Shown piece after piece: positions 10,681 through 20,799 of a stretch of 64,000 nt of DNA. The notes below the pieces were generated by a model. It ran no database searches, was not told the origin of the DNA, and saw only the letters and a list, made by a program, of their open reading frames with translations. The position numbers and the translations under genes were made by a program. This DNA comes from Papio anubis (Eukaryota > Chordata > Mammalia > Primates > Cercopithecidae): assembly GCF_008728515.1 (NCBI RefSeq), contig NC_044986.1, positions 59,013,159 through 59,077,158 on the forward strand. The letters are read 5' to 3'. Numbering within the stretch: the stretch's first letter is position 1; every line of letters starts with the position of its first letter.

Positions 10681-10938
10681 AAGATTAATACAAAGCTGCA
10701 TATGTAGACAGTGGTATTGGTCCAAGAATAGGTAAACAGACCAATGGAACAGACTACGATCTAAAATCAGACCCACCTATCTCTGGTCATCTGAATTATG
10801 ACACAGGTCCCACAGCAACATGATGGGAAAATAATGGACTTCATCAGTGGTGGTAGATAATTAGCTAGCCATGTGTTACAATGGAACCTTGACCTTACCT
10901 CACACTATATACAAAATTCAATTCAAAATGAATCATAG

Positions 10939-11234
10939 GGCCGGTGCGGTGGATCATGCCTGTAATCCCAACACTTTCAGAGGCCAAGGCAGGTGCATCA
11001 CCTGAGGTCAGGAGTTCAAGACCAGCCTGGCCAACATGGCGAAATCCTGTCTCTACTAAAAATACAAAAAATTAGCCGGGCATGGTGGCATGTGCCTGTA
11101 ATCCCAGTTACTTGGGAGGCTGAAGCAGGAGAATCACTTAAACCCTGGAGGCAGAGGTTGCAGTGAGCCAAGATAGTGCCATTGCACTCCAGCCTGGGCA
11201 ACAGAGCAAGACTCCATCTCAAGAAAAAAAAAAA
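10939..11234 (+). mobile_element. AluS
   Basis: Full-length Alu ('ggccggtgcggtggatcatg' start, AluS-type 'gaccagcctggccaacatgg'). A perfect 15-bp TSD 'caaaatgaatcatag' lies at 10924-10938 and 11235-11249. Confidence 0.95.
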
Positions 11235-11515
11235 CAAAATGAATCATAGAACTAAATGTGAAAGGCAAAACAATAAAGATAAAATAAACAACTATTTTTA
11301 TGACCCTGAGGTGGACACAAAATTCTTATAAAGCACATAAAAACACTAAATACAAAGGAAAATATTGTTCTTTAAATTACATTAAAATGAAAAACACGTT
11401 TATTGAAAGATGCATTAAGAGAATGAAAAGTCATATCACATAGTGGGAGAAGATGTTTGTCACACTTATATCCAATAAAAGACTTGTATCCAAAACATAT
11501 TTTTAAAAAATTTCT

Positions 11516-11820
11516 GCCGAGCCCAGTGGCTCATGCCTGTAATCTCAGCACTTTGGGAGGCCGAGGTGGGCAGATCACGAGGTCAGGAGATCAAGACCAT
11601 CCTGGCTAAGACGGTGAAACCCCGTCTCTATTAAAAATACAAAAAATTAGTCGGGCATGGTGATGGGTGCTTGTAGTCCCAGCTACTCAGGAGGCTGAGG
11701 CAGGAGAATGGCATGAACCTGGGAGGCAGAGCTGGCAGTGAGCCAAGATCGTGCCACTGCACTCCAGCCTGGGTGACAGAGCGAGACTCCGTCTCAAAAA
11801 CAAACAAACAAACAAAAAAC
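11516..11820 (+). mobile_element. AluY
   Basis: Full-length Alu with Y-type features ('gatcacgaggtcaggagatc', 'gaccatcctggctaagacgg', 'gagaatggcatgaacc') and a (CAAA)n tail. The flanking duplication is unclear. Confidence 0.92.
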
Positions 11821-12198
11821 AACTTCTCCAAATCAGTTTTTAAAAGACATGCAACCTGATTTTCAAATGGGCAAATAGTTGGGCAGGTATTCCATAAAAG
11901 AATGATGTTTATGCCAATAAACATTAAAAATATTTTTTAATATCAACAGTCATCAGGGAAATGCTAGTTAAAACTGCAATGGGATACCACTACACATCCG
12001 CCAGAAGAGCTACCAATTTAAAAACAAAAGATATCAAGTATTGGTGAAGATATAGAGCAACTGGAACTCTTATGTAGTCTGGGGAGGAAGTTATATTGAT
12101 AACTGGTTAAATTGGAAAACTGGCAGTATCTTCTGCCACTGAAAATTTACCTAACTCAAAACTGGGCAGTTAAACTCCTAGATATGAAACCAACAGAA

Positions 12199-12200
<2 letters not shown>

Positions 12201-12249
<49 letters not shown>
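12201..12249. repeat. (AC)24 microsatellite
   Basis: 49 bp of uninterrupted AC repeat embedded in the L1 ORF2 remnant. Pure dinucleotide tracts of this length are usually polymorphic. Confidence 0.97.
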
Positions 12250-12251
<2 letters not shown>

Positions 12252-12517
12252 TCTGTACTAAAATGAACATAGCAACATTTTTGTAAGAGCCAAAAAACTG
12301 GAAACAACCCAAATATCCATCAGAAAAAGAATAGATAAAAAATTACATTTTATGCAGACACTAGACTACTCCCCAGCAATTAAAAAACAAAAAAAAAAAC
12401 AACTACTTGCAATGATGTGGATAAATCTTACAGATATACTGCTGAATAAAAGAAGACAGACATATATGCATGCATGACACCATTTATGCAAATTTCAAAA
12501 ACAGCCCAAATTAATCT

Positions 12518-12722
12518 ATGGTGAATCTCAGCTCTGTCATTTTTTAATAAGTTGCTCTCTGTGCCTCTGTTTCCTCATCTGTAAAATAAAGGCAATAATG
12601 GTGCCTACTTCTTAGGGTTGTATGTAGAAAGATTATGCAACATGAGTTAACTAACAAACACAGTGCTTGGCCCATGGCATTATATAGCTATTATTATTAT
12701 TGCTGTTATCAGTATTGTCATG
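12518..12722 (+). mobile_element. MIR SINE, sense
   Basis: Sense MIR: 'ctctgtgcctctgtttcctc', 'atctgtaaaataaaggcaat', 'cttagggttgtatgtag', 'acacagtgcttggcccatgg' in order. It faces another MIR at 12740-12925, forming a close inverted pair. Confidence 0.9.
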
Positions 12723-12739
12723 TTTAACCCTGAGGAAAA

Positions 12740-12925
12740 GAAAAGAACAAACATGTATTGAATTCTCACTTGTCACTCTCTGTGTTACCTCTCGATCCTC
12801 ACAGAAACTTCATGAGATGGGCATTATCATTCCCATTTTGCAGCTGAGAACAGTAAGGCTCAGATACGTCATGGGCTGAATACAGACATGAACCCAGGCC
12901 TGTCTCTACCATACTGTATGGGATT
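12740..12925 (-). mobile_element. MIR SINE, antisense
   Basis: Reverse-complement MIR: 'atcctcacagaaacttcatg', 'cattcccattttgcagctg', 'acagtaaggctcag', 'catgaacccaggcctgtctc'. Confidence 0.85.
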
Positions 12926-13370
12926 AGAGTATAAGTATACATGGAGTGGGAGAAGGAGAGGTGATCACTTTGGACTGAAGAGGCTTCTACCTAATACAAC
13001 TCAAAGGAAGATGCTGATCCTTGAGTCTCCTACACCTAGGCCTCAGGTAATTCCAAGTGAACATTATATTAAATTGCTGCAGAAGACATAAGATGATAAA
13101 TAGTAATGGGGGTTTTATTTAGGAATTAACATTTAGCTACTCTTCAAATTATAAACTGTGGAGATCTAAAAACATTTTTAAGATATTAAATTCATTTGAA
13201 CGCATTCAAATATTGAAGGGTCATGATTAATGGAAGTTCTGAAAATTATTAATGTCCAAGGTTTTCCAACATCAAGCCATCATTTAGGTTAGCGATTCCT
13301 ATCTAGACTATAATAAATATTCATTGTAAAAACATCTGTTTTTACTCCACAAACTTAATATTTAGTCGCC
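12926..13370. other. Unassigned sequence
   Basis: AT-rich; no repeat or exon recognised. Confidence 0.4.
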
Positions 13371-13390
13371 TAAAAAATTAACAAATAAAG

Positions 13391-13682
13391 GGCTGGGCAC
13401 AGTGGCTCACGCCTGTAATCCCAGCACTTTGGGAGGCCAAGGTGGGCGGATCACGAGGTCAAGAGATTGAGATCATCCTGGTGAAACCCCGTCTCTACTA
13501 AAAACACAAAAAATTAGCCAGGAGTGGTGGTAGGCGCCTGCAGTCCCAGCTACCCGGGAAGCTGAGGCAGGAGAATGGCGTGATCCCGGGAGGCGGACCT
13601 TGCAGTGAGCCGAGATCGTGCCACTGCACTCCAGTCTGGGCGACAGAGCGAGATTGTCTCAAAAAAAAAAAAAAAAAAAAAA
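13391..13682 (+). mobile_element. AluY with small internal deletion
   Basis: Y-type Alu ('gatcacgaggtcaagagatt', 'gagaatggcgtgatccc') lacking about 9 bp in 'atcctg|gtgaaacc'. It is flanked by a long TSD 'aaaaattaacaaataaag' (ends 13390) and 'aaaaattaacaaatgaag' (ends 13696), with one mismatch. The poly-A tail is long. Confidence 0.94.
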
Positions 13683-13714
13683 ATTAACAAATGAAGTAAA
13701 AGATTAGCAATAAT

Positions 13715-13978
13715 AATATAATAGTAAACATTTATTAAGCACTTAAATTGTGCCAGACATCATTATAAGCAACCTACAAACATCATTAGCTCATTTATTA
13801 TCTCAACAATCTTATGAATTATTATTGTTCCTATCTTGCCAATAGGAAACTGATGTACAGGGATATTAGGTGTCCAAAGTTACATAACTTGTAAGAGGAG
13901 ATTCAGTGTATGACCCCAGGAAGGTCCAGTACCAGAACCTGCACTCCTGACTACTCTATTACAAGAATGCTTATCCAA
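13715..13978 (-). mobile_element. MIR SINE, antisense
   Basis: Long reverse-complement MIR: 'aacatttattaagcactt', 'attgtgccagacatcatt', 'agctcatttattatctcaa', then the '..taacttgtaagagg..' core and 'gaacctgcactcctgac'. Confidence 0.85.
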
Positions 13979-13984
13979 AAGTGA

Positions 13985-14140
13985 TTTAAAATAGAAGAAA
14001 TCTAAAAACAACTTAAAGGTCCATAAATTAGGGTAAATTTCCAATATGGAGTAGTTACATAACCACTAAAAACATGTTTTTCAGAAAAATTCAATGATAT
14101 AGGAAATGTTTGTGAAAATAAAAAACAGAAAACTGAATAC
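13985..14140 (+). mobile_element. L1M-like ORF2 tail fragment
   Basis: Resembles old L1 ORF2/3' UTR ('aaaaacaacttaaaggtcc', 'ccactaaaaacatgttttt', 'caatgatataggaaatg'). It is short and diverged. Confidence 0.5.
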
Positions 14141-14149
14141 AATGATAAG

Positions 14150-14395
14150 TGACATGGACTGAGTGATTACTATGTTTCAGGCTCTATTCTACATGATTTA
14201 TAATGGACTATCTCAATTATCACACTAACTTTGAGACAGCTACTATTTTCTTACCCGTTTTACAAATGAGAAAAACTTCCAGGAGTTCAATAATTTTCTC
14301 AAAATACAGACCCTGGCATTCAAACGCAAATGGTCTGAAACTGGAAACAATGTTTTTACGTAGTACTCTACACAACTTCTCCTTTGTTCTCCGAT
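14150..14395 (-). mobile_element. MIR SINE, antisense
   Basis: Reverse-complement MIR: 'tgagtgattactatg', 'tctcaattatcacactaac', 'ctattttcttacccgtttta', 'caaatgagaaaaac'. The two opposite-strand short frames here are not genes. Confidence 0.75.
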
Positions 14396-14424
14396 AACAC
14401 TGAGTGTAAATTACAAGCACCCAT

Positions 14425-14570
14425 TAATTAATTCATTCAACAAATACTTATTGAACATTTCATATATCCCAGGTACGCCTTAGCAATGGGACTACAGCAG
14501 TGAACAGGCAGATGAAGTTCCTCCATTACATTCTAGTGGGAAATTAAAACATCAAACCACTCATTATAAT
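14425..14570 (-). mobile_element. L2 LINE 3' end, antisense
   Basis: Reverse complement of the L2 terminus: 'attcattcaacaaatactta', 'ttgaacatttcatat', 'ctacagcagtgaacagg', 'cattctagtggg'. Confidence 0.85.
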
Positions 14571-14955
14571 AAAGTTTAATGAGCACTAAGACAAGGGGAA
14601 CTAGTCGTCTAATTAATTCCTGGTATGACAAGTCCCTTCTAAATCCTATTATTTGTATATATTAGTCTGGGCAGGACAGAGTTCAGATGATCAGTGAGCA
14701 CTCTGCACATGCACTGCATGAGAGAATCAATCTCTATTTGTTTCTTAGTCAATAATTGTCGTAACCTGCCACCCAGGCCACAGACTGGACCAAGACTGGC
14801 CAAAAGTAGCTATCCTTATGCAATGATTGCCATGCCCTGATATTCTGAGTGAGAATAAGAGGGAAAGAGAGGAGGGGGCTGAGGACTCAAGTAGGCATGT
14901 TCCAGATAAAAAGATTTGAAGGCAATCTACCATAATGTGATCTCCAGAAAACTTG
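14571..14955. other. Unassigned sequence
   Basis: No repeat confidently recognised; the minus-strand frame at 14745-14933 is without features. Confidence 0.4.
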
Positions 14956-15065
14956 ATGGCTTATCTCCAGATGGAAGGAGTTGAGTGATGTTATTTTCTC
15001 TGTGTACTTTTGTATTTTCCATATTTTCTAAGGTGGATCATGTTTCATATGTATAGTTTTCAGAA
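14956..15065 (+). mobile_element. Old L1 3'-end-like fragment
   Basis: The block 'gttattttctctgtgtac', 'tttgtattttccatatttt', 'ctaaggtggatcatg' resembles the terminal part of L1ME/L1M 3' UTRs. Short and uncertain. Confidence 0.4.
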
Positions 15066-15167
15066 CTCCAGACCATTTGCACACTGATAGTAAATTGTAG
15101 AAAAGATAAAATAATCAGTTAAAGAGATTTAGGACTTTTCTGACTATAGGAACCAAAATGCTTTATC

Positions 15168-15518
15168 AATTTTTTTATTTGTTTGTTTTTTAATTGTGTA
15201 AAATACACATAACATAAAATGTACCACATTACCAATTTTTAAGTGTATAGTTCCGTGGCATTAAGCATATTCACATTGTTGTACAACCATCATCACCATC
15301 CATCTCCAGAACTCTTTTAATCTTGCAAAACTGAAACTTTATGATGATTGAACAGTAAGTACCTCCTCATTCCCCTCCCCACAGCCCCTGGCAACCACCA
15401 TACTACTTTCCATCTCTATGAATTTGAGTACTCTAGGTTCCTCATGTAAGTGGCATGATACATTCCTTTTGTGACTGGCTTATTTCACTTCCCACAATGT
15501 CCTAAAGGTTCATTCATT
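15168..15518 (-). mobile_element. L1M 3' UTR, antisense (left part)
   Basis: Reverse-complement L1: T-rich start, 'aatacacataacataaaatg', 'aagtgtatagttccgtggc', 'caaccatcatcaccatccat', 'tggcttatttcacttcccac'. It continues at 15883 after an LTR insertion. Confidence 0.88.
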
Positions 15519-15882
15519 GTTTCAGTCCATTCAGGCAGCTACAACAGAATACCTCAAACTCAGTGGTTTAAACAAAAGAAATTTATTTTCCACAGTTTTG
15601 GAGGCAAGAAGCTCAAGATCAGAGTGGCAACAGATTTGATGTCTGGTGAGGGACCATTTCCTGGTTCATAGAAGGCCATCTTGGAGCTATGTCCTCACAT
15701 GTAGGAAAAGGTGCAAGAGAGCTTTCTGGGGTCTCTTTTGCAAGAACACTAATCCCATTCATAAGGGCTCAACCCTCATGACCTAATCACGTCCCAGAAG
15801 CCCCAACTCCTAATACCATCACATGGGAAGTTAGGATTTCAACATATACTTTTCGGGGCACACAAACATTTAGTCCCTAACA
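15519..15882 (-). mobile_element. MaLR LTR (MLT1A/MST-like), antisense, inside L1
   Basis: Reverse-complement MaLR LTR from 'tgtttcagtccattcagg' to 'acatttagtccctaaca', with internal 'atttattttccacagttttg', 'gtctggtgagggaccatttc', 'aagggctcaaccctcatgac'. It splits an antisense L1 whose sequence resumes with 'tcaatgttgttacacgtg'. The short target duplication is blurred. It is a solo LTR with no coding region. MLT1A versus a related MaLR type is unsure. Confidence 0.82.
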
Positions 15883-16532
15883 TCAATGTTGTTACACGTG
15901 TCAAAATTTCCTTTTTTTAAAGACTTGAATAATATTCCACTGAATTTACATATCGCATTTTGTTTATTCATCTGTTGATGGACACTTGGATTGCTCCTAC
16001 CTTTTGACTATTATGAATAATGTTGCTGTGAACACGGGTGTGCAAATATGTCTTAGAGTCTCTACTTTCAATTATTTTGGGTATATACCCAAAAGTGGAA
16101 TTTTTGGATCATATGGTAGTTCCATGTTTAATTTTTTGAGGAACCGCGATACTGTTTTCCATAGAAACCATATCATTTTACGTTCCCACCAACAGTGCAC
16201 AGTGTTCCAATTTCTCCACAGGCCCAACAACACTTGCTATTTTTGAATTTTTGATAATAGTCATCCTAATGAGTCTGAGGTAGTATCTCCTTGTGGTCTT
16301 GATTTGCATTTCCCTAATAATTAGTGATGTTGAGAATCTTTTCATGTGTTTATTGGCCATTTGTATATCTTCTTTGAAGGAATGTCTATTCAAGTCCTTT
16401 GCCCATTTGTTTGTTTTACTGCTGTTGAATTGTAGGAGTTCTTTACATATTCTGATATTAACCCTGTATCAGATATATTATTTGCAAATATTTTCTCCCA
16501 TTCCATAGATTGTCTCTTTACTCCACTAATTG
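15883..16532 (-). mobile_element. L1M ORF2 end and 3' UTR, antisense (right part)
   Basis: Antisense L1 with 'ttgatggacacttggattgc', 'gggtatatacccaaaagtgg', 'catgtgtttattggccattt', 'attttctcccattccatag'. The minus-strand frame 16178-16393 preserves an ORF2 C-terminal patch (EDIQMANKHMKRFSTSLI) but is a fossil. Confidence 0.9.
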
Positions 16533-17670
16533 TGTCATACCCAGATTAAATTAGATATTTCCATTAGGGTGAGGACATGAAGAAAACTATGAGTTTTTTT
16601 CCAGGCCAGCAATTTCTGCTGGGTCCACTAAAGCAAGGATAGTCCCAAGTCTGTTGCCAGCTATTCAGAGGTATGGACCCAATATTGTGACTTTTAAAAT
16701 GAGGAAATACGGCAGAAGTAATAAATCGCAGACCAGTCTTTGACATGTCTCGCCCCTGACTCCACATCCAGACAACTTGCCATGCCCTCCCAATTCTTTC
16801 TTCTCCAGTATGACCACCTCCACTCTTCCTTCCCATCGTTCTTCTGCCACTCTTTTTCAGACTTCTATGATTCTACTCTAACAGATTTTTTAAGTGCTTG
16901 CTATTGTTCAGAATGCCATTGCGAAAAATAAAGGCTGCAAATGAAATGTTCTAGGTCTAGATAAAACTGAGAAATGATGGATTAATAAAAAGTAAACACA
17001 TTTTTATTGTGGGACTTCTCAGAGCCTATACTATGCTAAAGAGGATTACATATCTCAAAATAGAGATGTGTAAAGGTTTTCTAAGGTTATTTAGCTGCTG
17101 AACACATTTAGGAAGGTGGGTGGGAGAACCACAGTTAACTTTTAATAGGACATGGAAAATGCTAAAATATGGCAATAATCTCTCTGCCTCCAGTGTCACA
17201 GTCCCCCAAACTTCTGGTCTCCCGGCTGAATTAATCTGCCTAAGATGCTACCCTGCGATATCTCTTATTGGCTACCAAAGGAAGTATATCAAAGGCTAAT
17301 TGAGAAGTATGTCTAACTTATCCTTTGAGAATGCTTGCTGTCTACTCCCCCATACAAACTCTACACTTCCAACAAACTGGACTGAGTGTACCATCCAGAA
17401 AAGGTACAGTCTTTTTCACCTTCCTACAAAAACTCCTTCATGTCATCCGCTGTGAGACTCTTGCCATCCACTAGGGCTCACCTCCTGACCTCTCATCTCT
17501 CTAGGCAGAAGGAATCACTCCTTCATCCAGATTCCCCAACACCTTCCATTGGGAAATACCATCATTATCTATATGTTGCATTAATCCTCATATTGGGTTT
17601 TTTTTTTTGAAGGAAGGAGACTGTGCCTTTCTCATCTTTGAATTCTTTGTATTTCCTCTATCTACTAAAA
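16533..17670. other. Unassigned sequence
   Basis: No family recognised with confidence. Several short frames (16564-16836 minus, 16740-16931 plus, 17386-17610 plus) lack domains or exon signals. Confidence 0.4.
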
Positions 17671-17674
17671 TAAA

Positions 17675-18240
17675 AAAACCTTAAAAAATTACACATGTAA
17701 TAAATAAATACATGCTTGTAAAAATCCAAACCCCACCAAAATACATAGAGGAAAAACAATCTATTCTCTAACCCTGTTCTAACACGAAACTTCCATCAGT
17801 AATTAACTGTGTATCTTTCAAACCCTTATTTACAATTAAGTGTGTCTGTAATATATACTTCTGATTATAATTTTATTTGTTAAAACACAAATGAGATTAT
17901 GAATATATCTACTCTGCTATGACCTGTATTTTTCACTTTACCATATATCTTGAAGATCCTTCTGTGTCATTACATATAGATCAAATGCAGTTTTAGTGGC
18001 TTCGTGACATTCCATATATGAAGGTACTATTCTGTATTTAACTATTCTCCTTGACAATTTAGTTTGCTTCTTAATTCACAATTAAAAATTAATGCTGCAA
18101 TTAACATCCTTGTACTTATATATTTATGTTCATTATATGAGTGACTGGATAGGGGATATAATACTGGGCAAATGCTACAAACATAAAATTTTGATGCTAA
18201 CAAATTTTCCACTAAAAAGCCAATAATAACAATAAGTGTG
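17675..18240 (-). mobile_element. L1ME/L1M-like fragment, antisense
   Basis: Reverse-complement old L1: 'tgacctgtatttttcacttt', 'ccatatatcttgaagatcc', 'gtgacattccatatatgaag', 'aatgctgcaattaacatcc', 'ttgtacttatatatttatg' in L1 order. Confidence 0.75.
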
Positions 18241-18690
18241 TGTTTAATGAATATGTTTCAAATTATAAAGCTCTAAAGTGCTTATCTCTCTGGTCTAGTG
18301 TCCAGCACAGAACCATACACAAATAGACAGTCAATATGCTTTCCTGTTTAGCAACAGTAGTAATCAGTTTTACAAATTCCTATCAGTTGAATACAAGATG
18401 GGTAATAGTTTCTGTGAAAGTAATCCAGCTGGCCACAAGCTTAACATAAGCAAGATAAAGTAGCACCTTAAAAACAAACCAAAAAAAAATACAACTCTTT
18501 GATTGCATAAATAGAAGGATAAGTTTTAGATCACAGGACATAATAATCAGTTCAATTCAACAAACATCTATCCCACAGACTCATACAAGTCAGACTACGT
18601 ATTTTTCAATGAGGGACACTGGTTACAAGGAGGTCACTGACAACCTGGGGTTTACTCAGGATGATAAAAGCTCTAATGCCCTGTTACATG
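18241..18690. other. Unassigned sequence
   Basis: Nothing confidently recognised. Confidence 0.4.
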
Positions 18691-18694
18691 AGAC

Positions 18695-19015
18695 AGTACA
18701 GGAAAACTGGGATATTTAACCTAGAGAGGGGAAAACCTAGGCAGGCCATGATAGCCATCTTGAAACAACACGAAAGGCTGATGTGGAGAAAGAGGAAGCA
18801 GATATACTCTCTAAACCAGCACTAAAGGTGGACTTGTCAGGCAGAGAGATTTCAACCAGTGTGAGCTGACCACTTTCTAACCACTTAGGTCATTCAACAA
18901 TGAAATGAGCTGTCTCATGAGGTAATGGGGTTCCCACCCCTGAAGAGGTTACAGAAGAGGGGTATGGACTTTTAAGGATCTTGCAAAGGCTCTCATGAAG
19001 AGTAAGGCCTCTCCA
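18695..19015 (+). mobile_element. L3/CR1 LINE 3' fragment
   Basis: Order typical of the CR1-related L3 3' end: 'gatagccatcttgaaac', 'gatttcaaccagtgtg', 'ctttctaaccacttagg', 'cattcaacaatgaaatgag', 'ctgtctcatgaggtaatg', 'ggtatggacttttaagg'. It is an ancient, inactive copy. Confidence 0.7.
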
Positions 19016-20380
19016 GGTGTCCCATAAGCAGGGACAGAAACCATCTTCCTAAGGACAAAGGAATGAGCTCCTGGTCTATTTTCCATTTATTCCAGCACCT
19101 CAACCTGTAGGACCTGAAACAATTGTTTCCTAACATCCTGATCCCTGGTGGAAAAAGAGAGCCAAGATGACAGAATCCAAGGATGAAGAAAGCTCTGAGA
19201 AACGGAAGGGAAAGTTACAAAGAAAGAAAAACAAATACTACTAAAAACAGACATTGTCTTTGCTCAGTTGTCTCATCTCTCTTTCCTCTACTTCTTCCCA
19301 GCCCTCAAGCTCCCCATAATCTTCCCTTCCACCATATCCTAGGACTTTCCTGCCCCAAAGGATAATGTCTTATAATTAACCCTAAACTAGGGGTAACAAA
19401 CAGGATCAGTCTCAAGAGCTCATTCCCATCAATTGGTAGTACCTGCCAAGAGCCCTGATTGGGAGGGATTCTGATGATGCATCTGGGCAATTGATTAGCA
19501 CTGTCTGCCCTAAGTTCTGCAATAGGGAGTGGTGGCACATATGCCATAGAGTTGATAAGCTTGCACTAAGATGCACTAAGATGTTACTATTTGCAAATCC
19601 CTAAGGAGGAATGAAATGTAAGTTTCATGAAACATCGTGGGAAGAGGGTAATGCTTAACCCCTAAAAGAGGCTCAGTAATAATAGAGATTGAAATCCCTG
19701 TGGCATTTTAGTGGAGGCCCCATCTGAGAGAATGAAATACCTCCTGATACCCCTATAATCCTACCAGAGAGGTGACCTCCAGTTCCATTCCCTGTTGGAC
19801 AGGCTCTGGGGGCCAAAGAGAGAAGGTGGATGCAAACATCTTCTGTATCAAGTGTTTCTGACTTCGGATCTAAAGATTAGGACAAATGGATTTTTGTCTA
19901 GAGTTGACCACACTCATGTCTCCCATTTTCCATGCCAAGACCTGAACCAAGAAACTGAGTGGAGAAATGACTTCCCAAACTTTACACACTTTCCTCCAGC
20001 CTTTGAATTAATGGCTACCTGTGCCCTGATCCTGCAAGGGCCACGAGCCTCTTTCAAGTGTCTCATTGCTCCTGGGCCAGACTCAGGTCGTCTGTCCCTT
20101 CACCAGGTAACTCTGCCCACTCCCCGAGGCTCCCGCCTACCTCTTGGAGGCCTGTTCCAAGTATTATGGTGATGTCAGTGGCTTCTGGCTCCCTGCCTGA
20201 AGCCCACGCTTTCCTCTACAACAAAAATGCTTCAATTCTTCTGCCCTTATCGCCTTTTAAGTTGTCTCTCCTCAGCCTGCCACAAAGGGCTCTGTTCTCC
20301 CTTTGGTGTCTCCTCAGCACAGAGTCAAGACTGCTCCAGGGCAAGAGTTGAGGTTGGTGGGGGTGAGTGGGAGACACTCA
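19016..20380. other. Unassigned sequence
   Basis: Holds the 125-codon plus-strand frame 19795-20172. The conceptual protein shows no signal peptide, domain or repeat that I recognise. A 'ccag|gtaac' donor-like site sits near 20104, but no partner exon is visible, so no gene is called. Confidence 0.4.
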
Positions 20381-20382
20381 GG

Positions 20383-20495
20383 GCCTCTCACACACACTTT
20401 TCACTGCATGTTGAGGAAACTGAGACCCAGAGAGGAAAACGGACTCACTCAAGATGATGCAGAGATGATAGTGGAGGTGAGGCAGGGGCCTGGGT
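20383..20495 (-). mobile_element. MIR-like SINE, antisense
   Basis: Contains 'tgttgaggaaactgagaccc' and 'agagaggaaaacgg', the antisense MIR core, but not the full element. Confidence 0.65.
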
Positions 20496-20597
20496 TTCCC
20501 CATATACCATCTGGTCTTCCCACCCCATGACCCTCTGTGTGGCAGCACGGGCCGGGACTGCTTAATTTGGTTATTACCTTACACTCTTTAAAAACAA

Positions 20598-20790
20598 AGC
20601 TCCCTCTCTGTCTCCTTTCTCTCCTCCTTTTCTTCCTCCTTCTCTCCTTCTTGTCCTTGTGTCTGGCTCTTCTCACACCTTTCTCTGCCTCTCATCAACA
20701 TCTCTCTTCCCCTTCTCTCCACCTCAGTTCTTTTCTGCTTTCTCTTCTCTTTCTCTTCCTTTCCCTCCCTTTTTCCTCTCTTTCTGTCTG
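20598..20790. repeat. Polypyrimidine (CT-rich) tract
   Basis: About 190 bp strongly biased to C and T on the plus strand. Opposite open frames across it (84 and 109 codons; Leu/Ser-rich on plus, Arg/Glu/Lys-rich on minus) are composition artefacts. Confidence 0.85.
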
Positions 20791-20799
20791 ACAACAAAT

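Larger units (their letters stand above)
10690..12515 (+). mobile_element. L1M ORF2 3' part and 3' UTR, interrupted
   Basis: Sense L1 ORF2 remnants: 'cagtggtattggtccaagaa', 'cagaccaatggaacagac' and 'aaattcaattcaaaatg' before the first Alu; 'gggaaatgctagttaaaac', 'actggaaacaacccaaatat', 'cagctctgtcat'-adjacent end after the second. All frames are destroyed by stops and indels. It carries two Alus and an (AC)n tract. Confidence 0.82.

Noticed and set aside
16178..16393. Protein-like frame EDIQMANKHMKRF...
   Set aside because: It is a fossil of the L1 ORF2 C-terminus, not a host gene.
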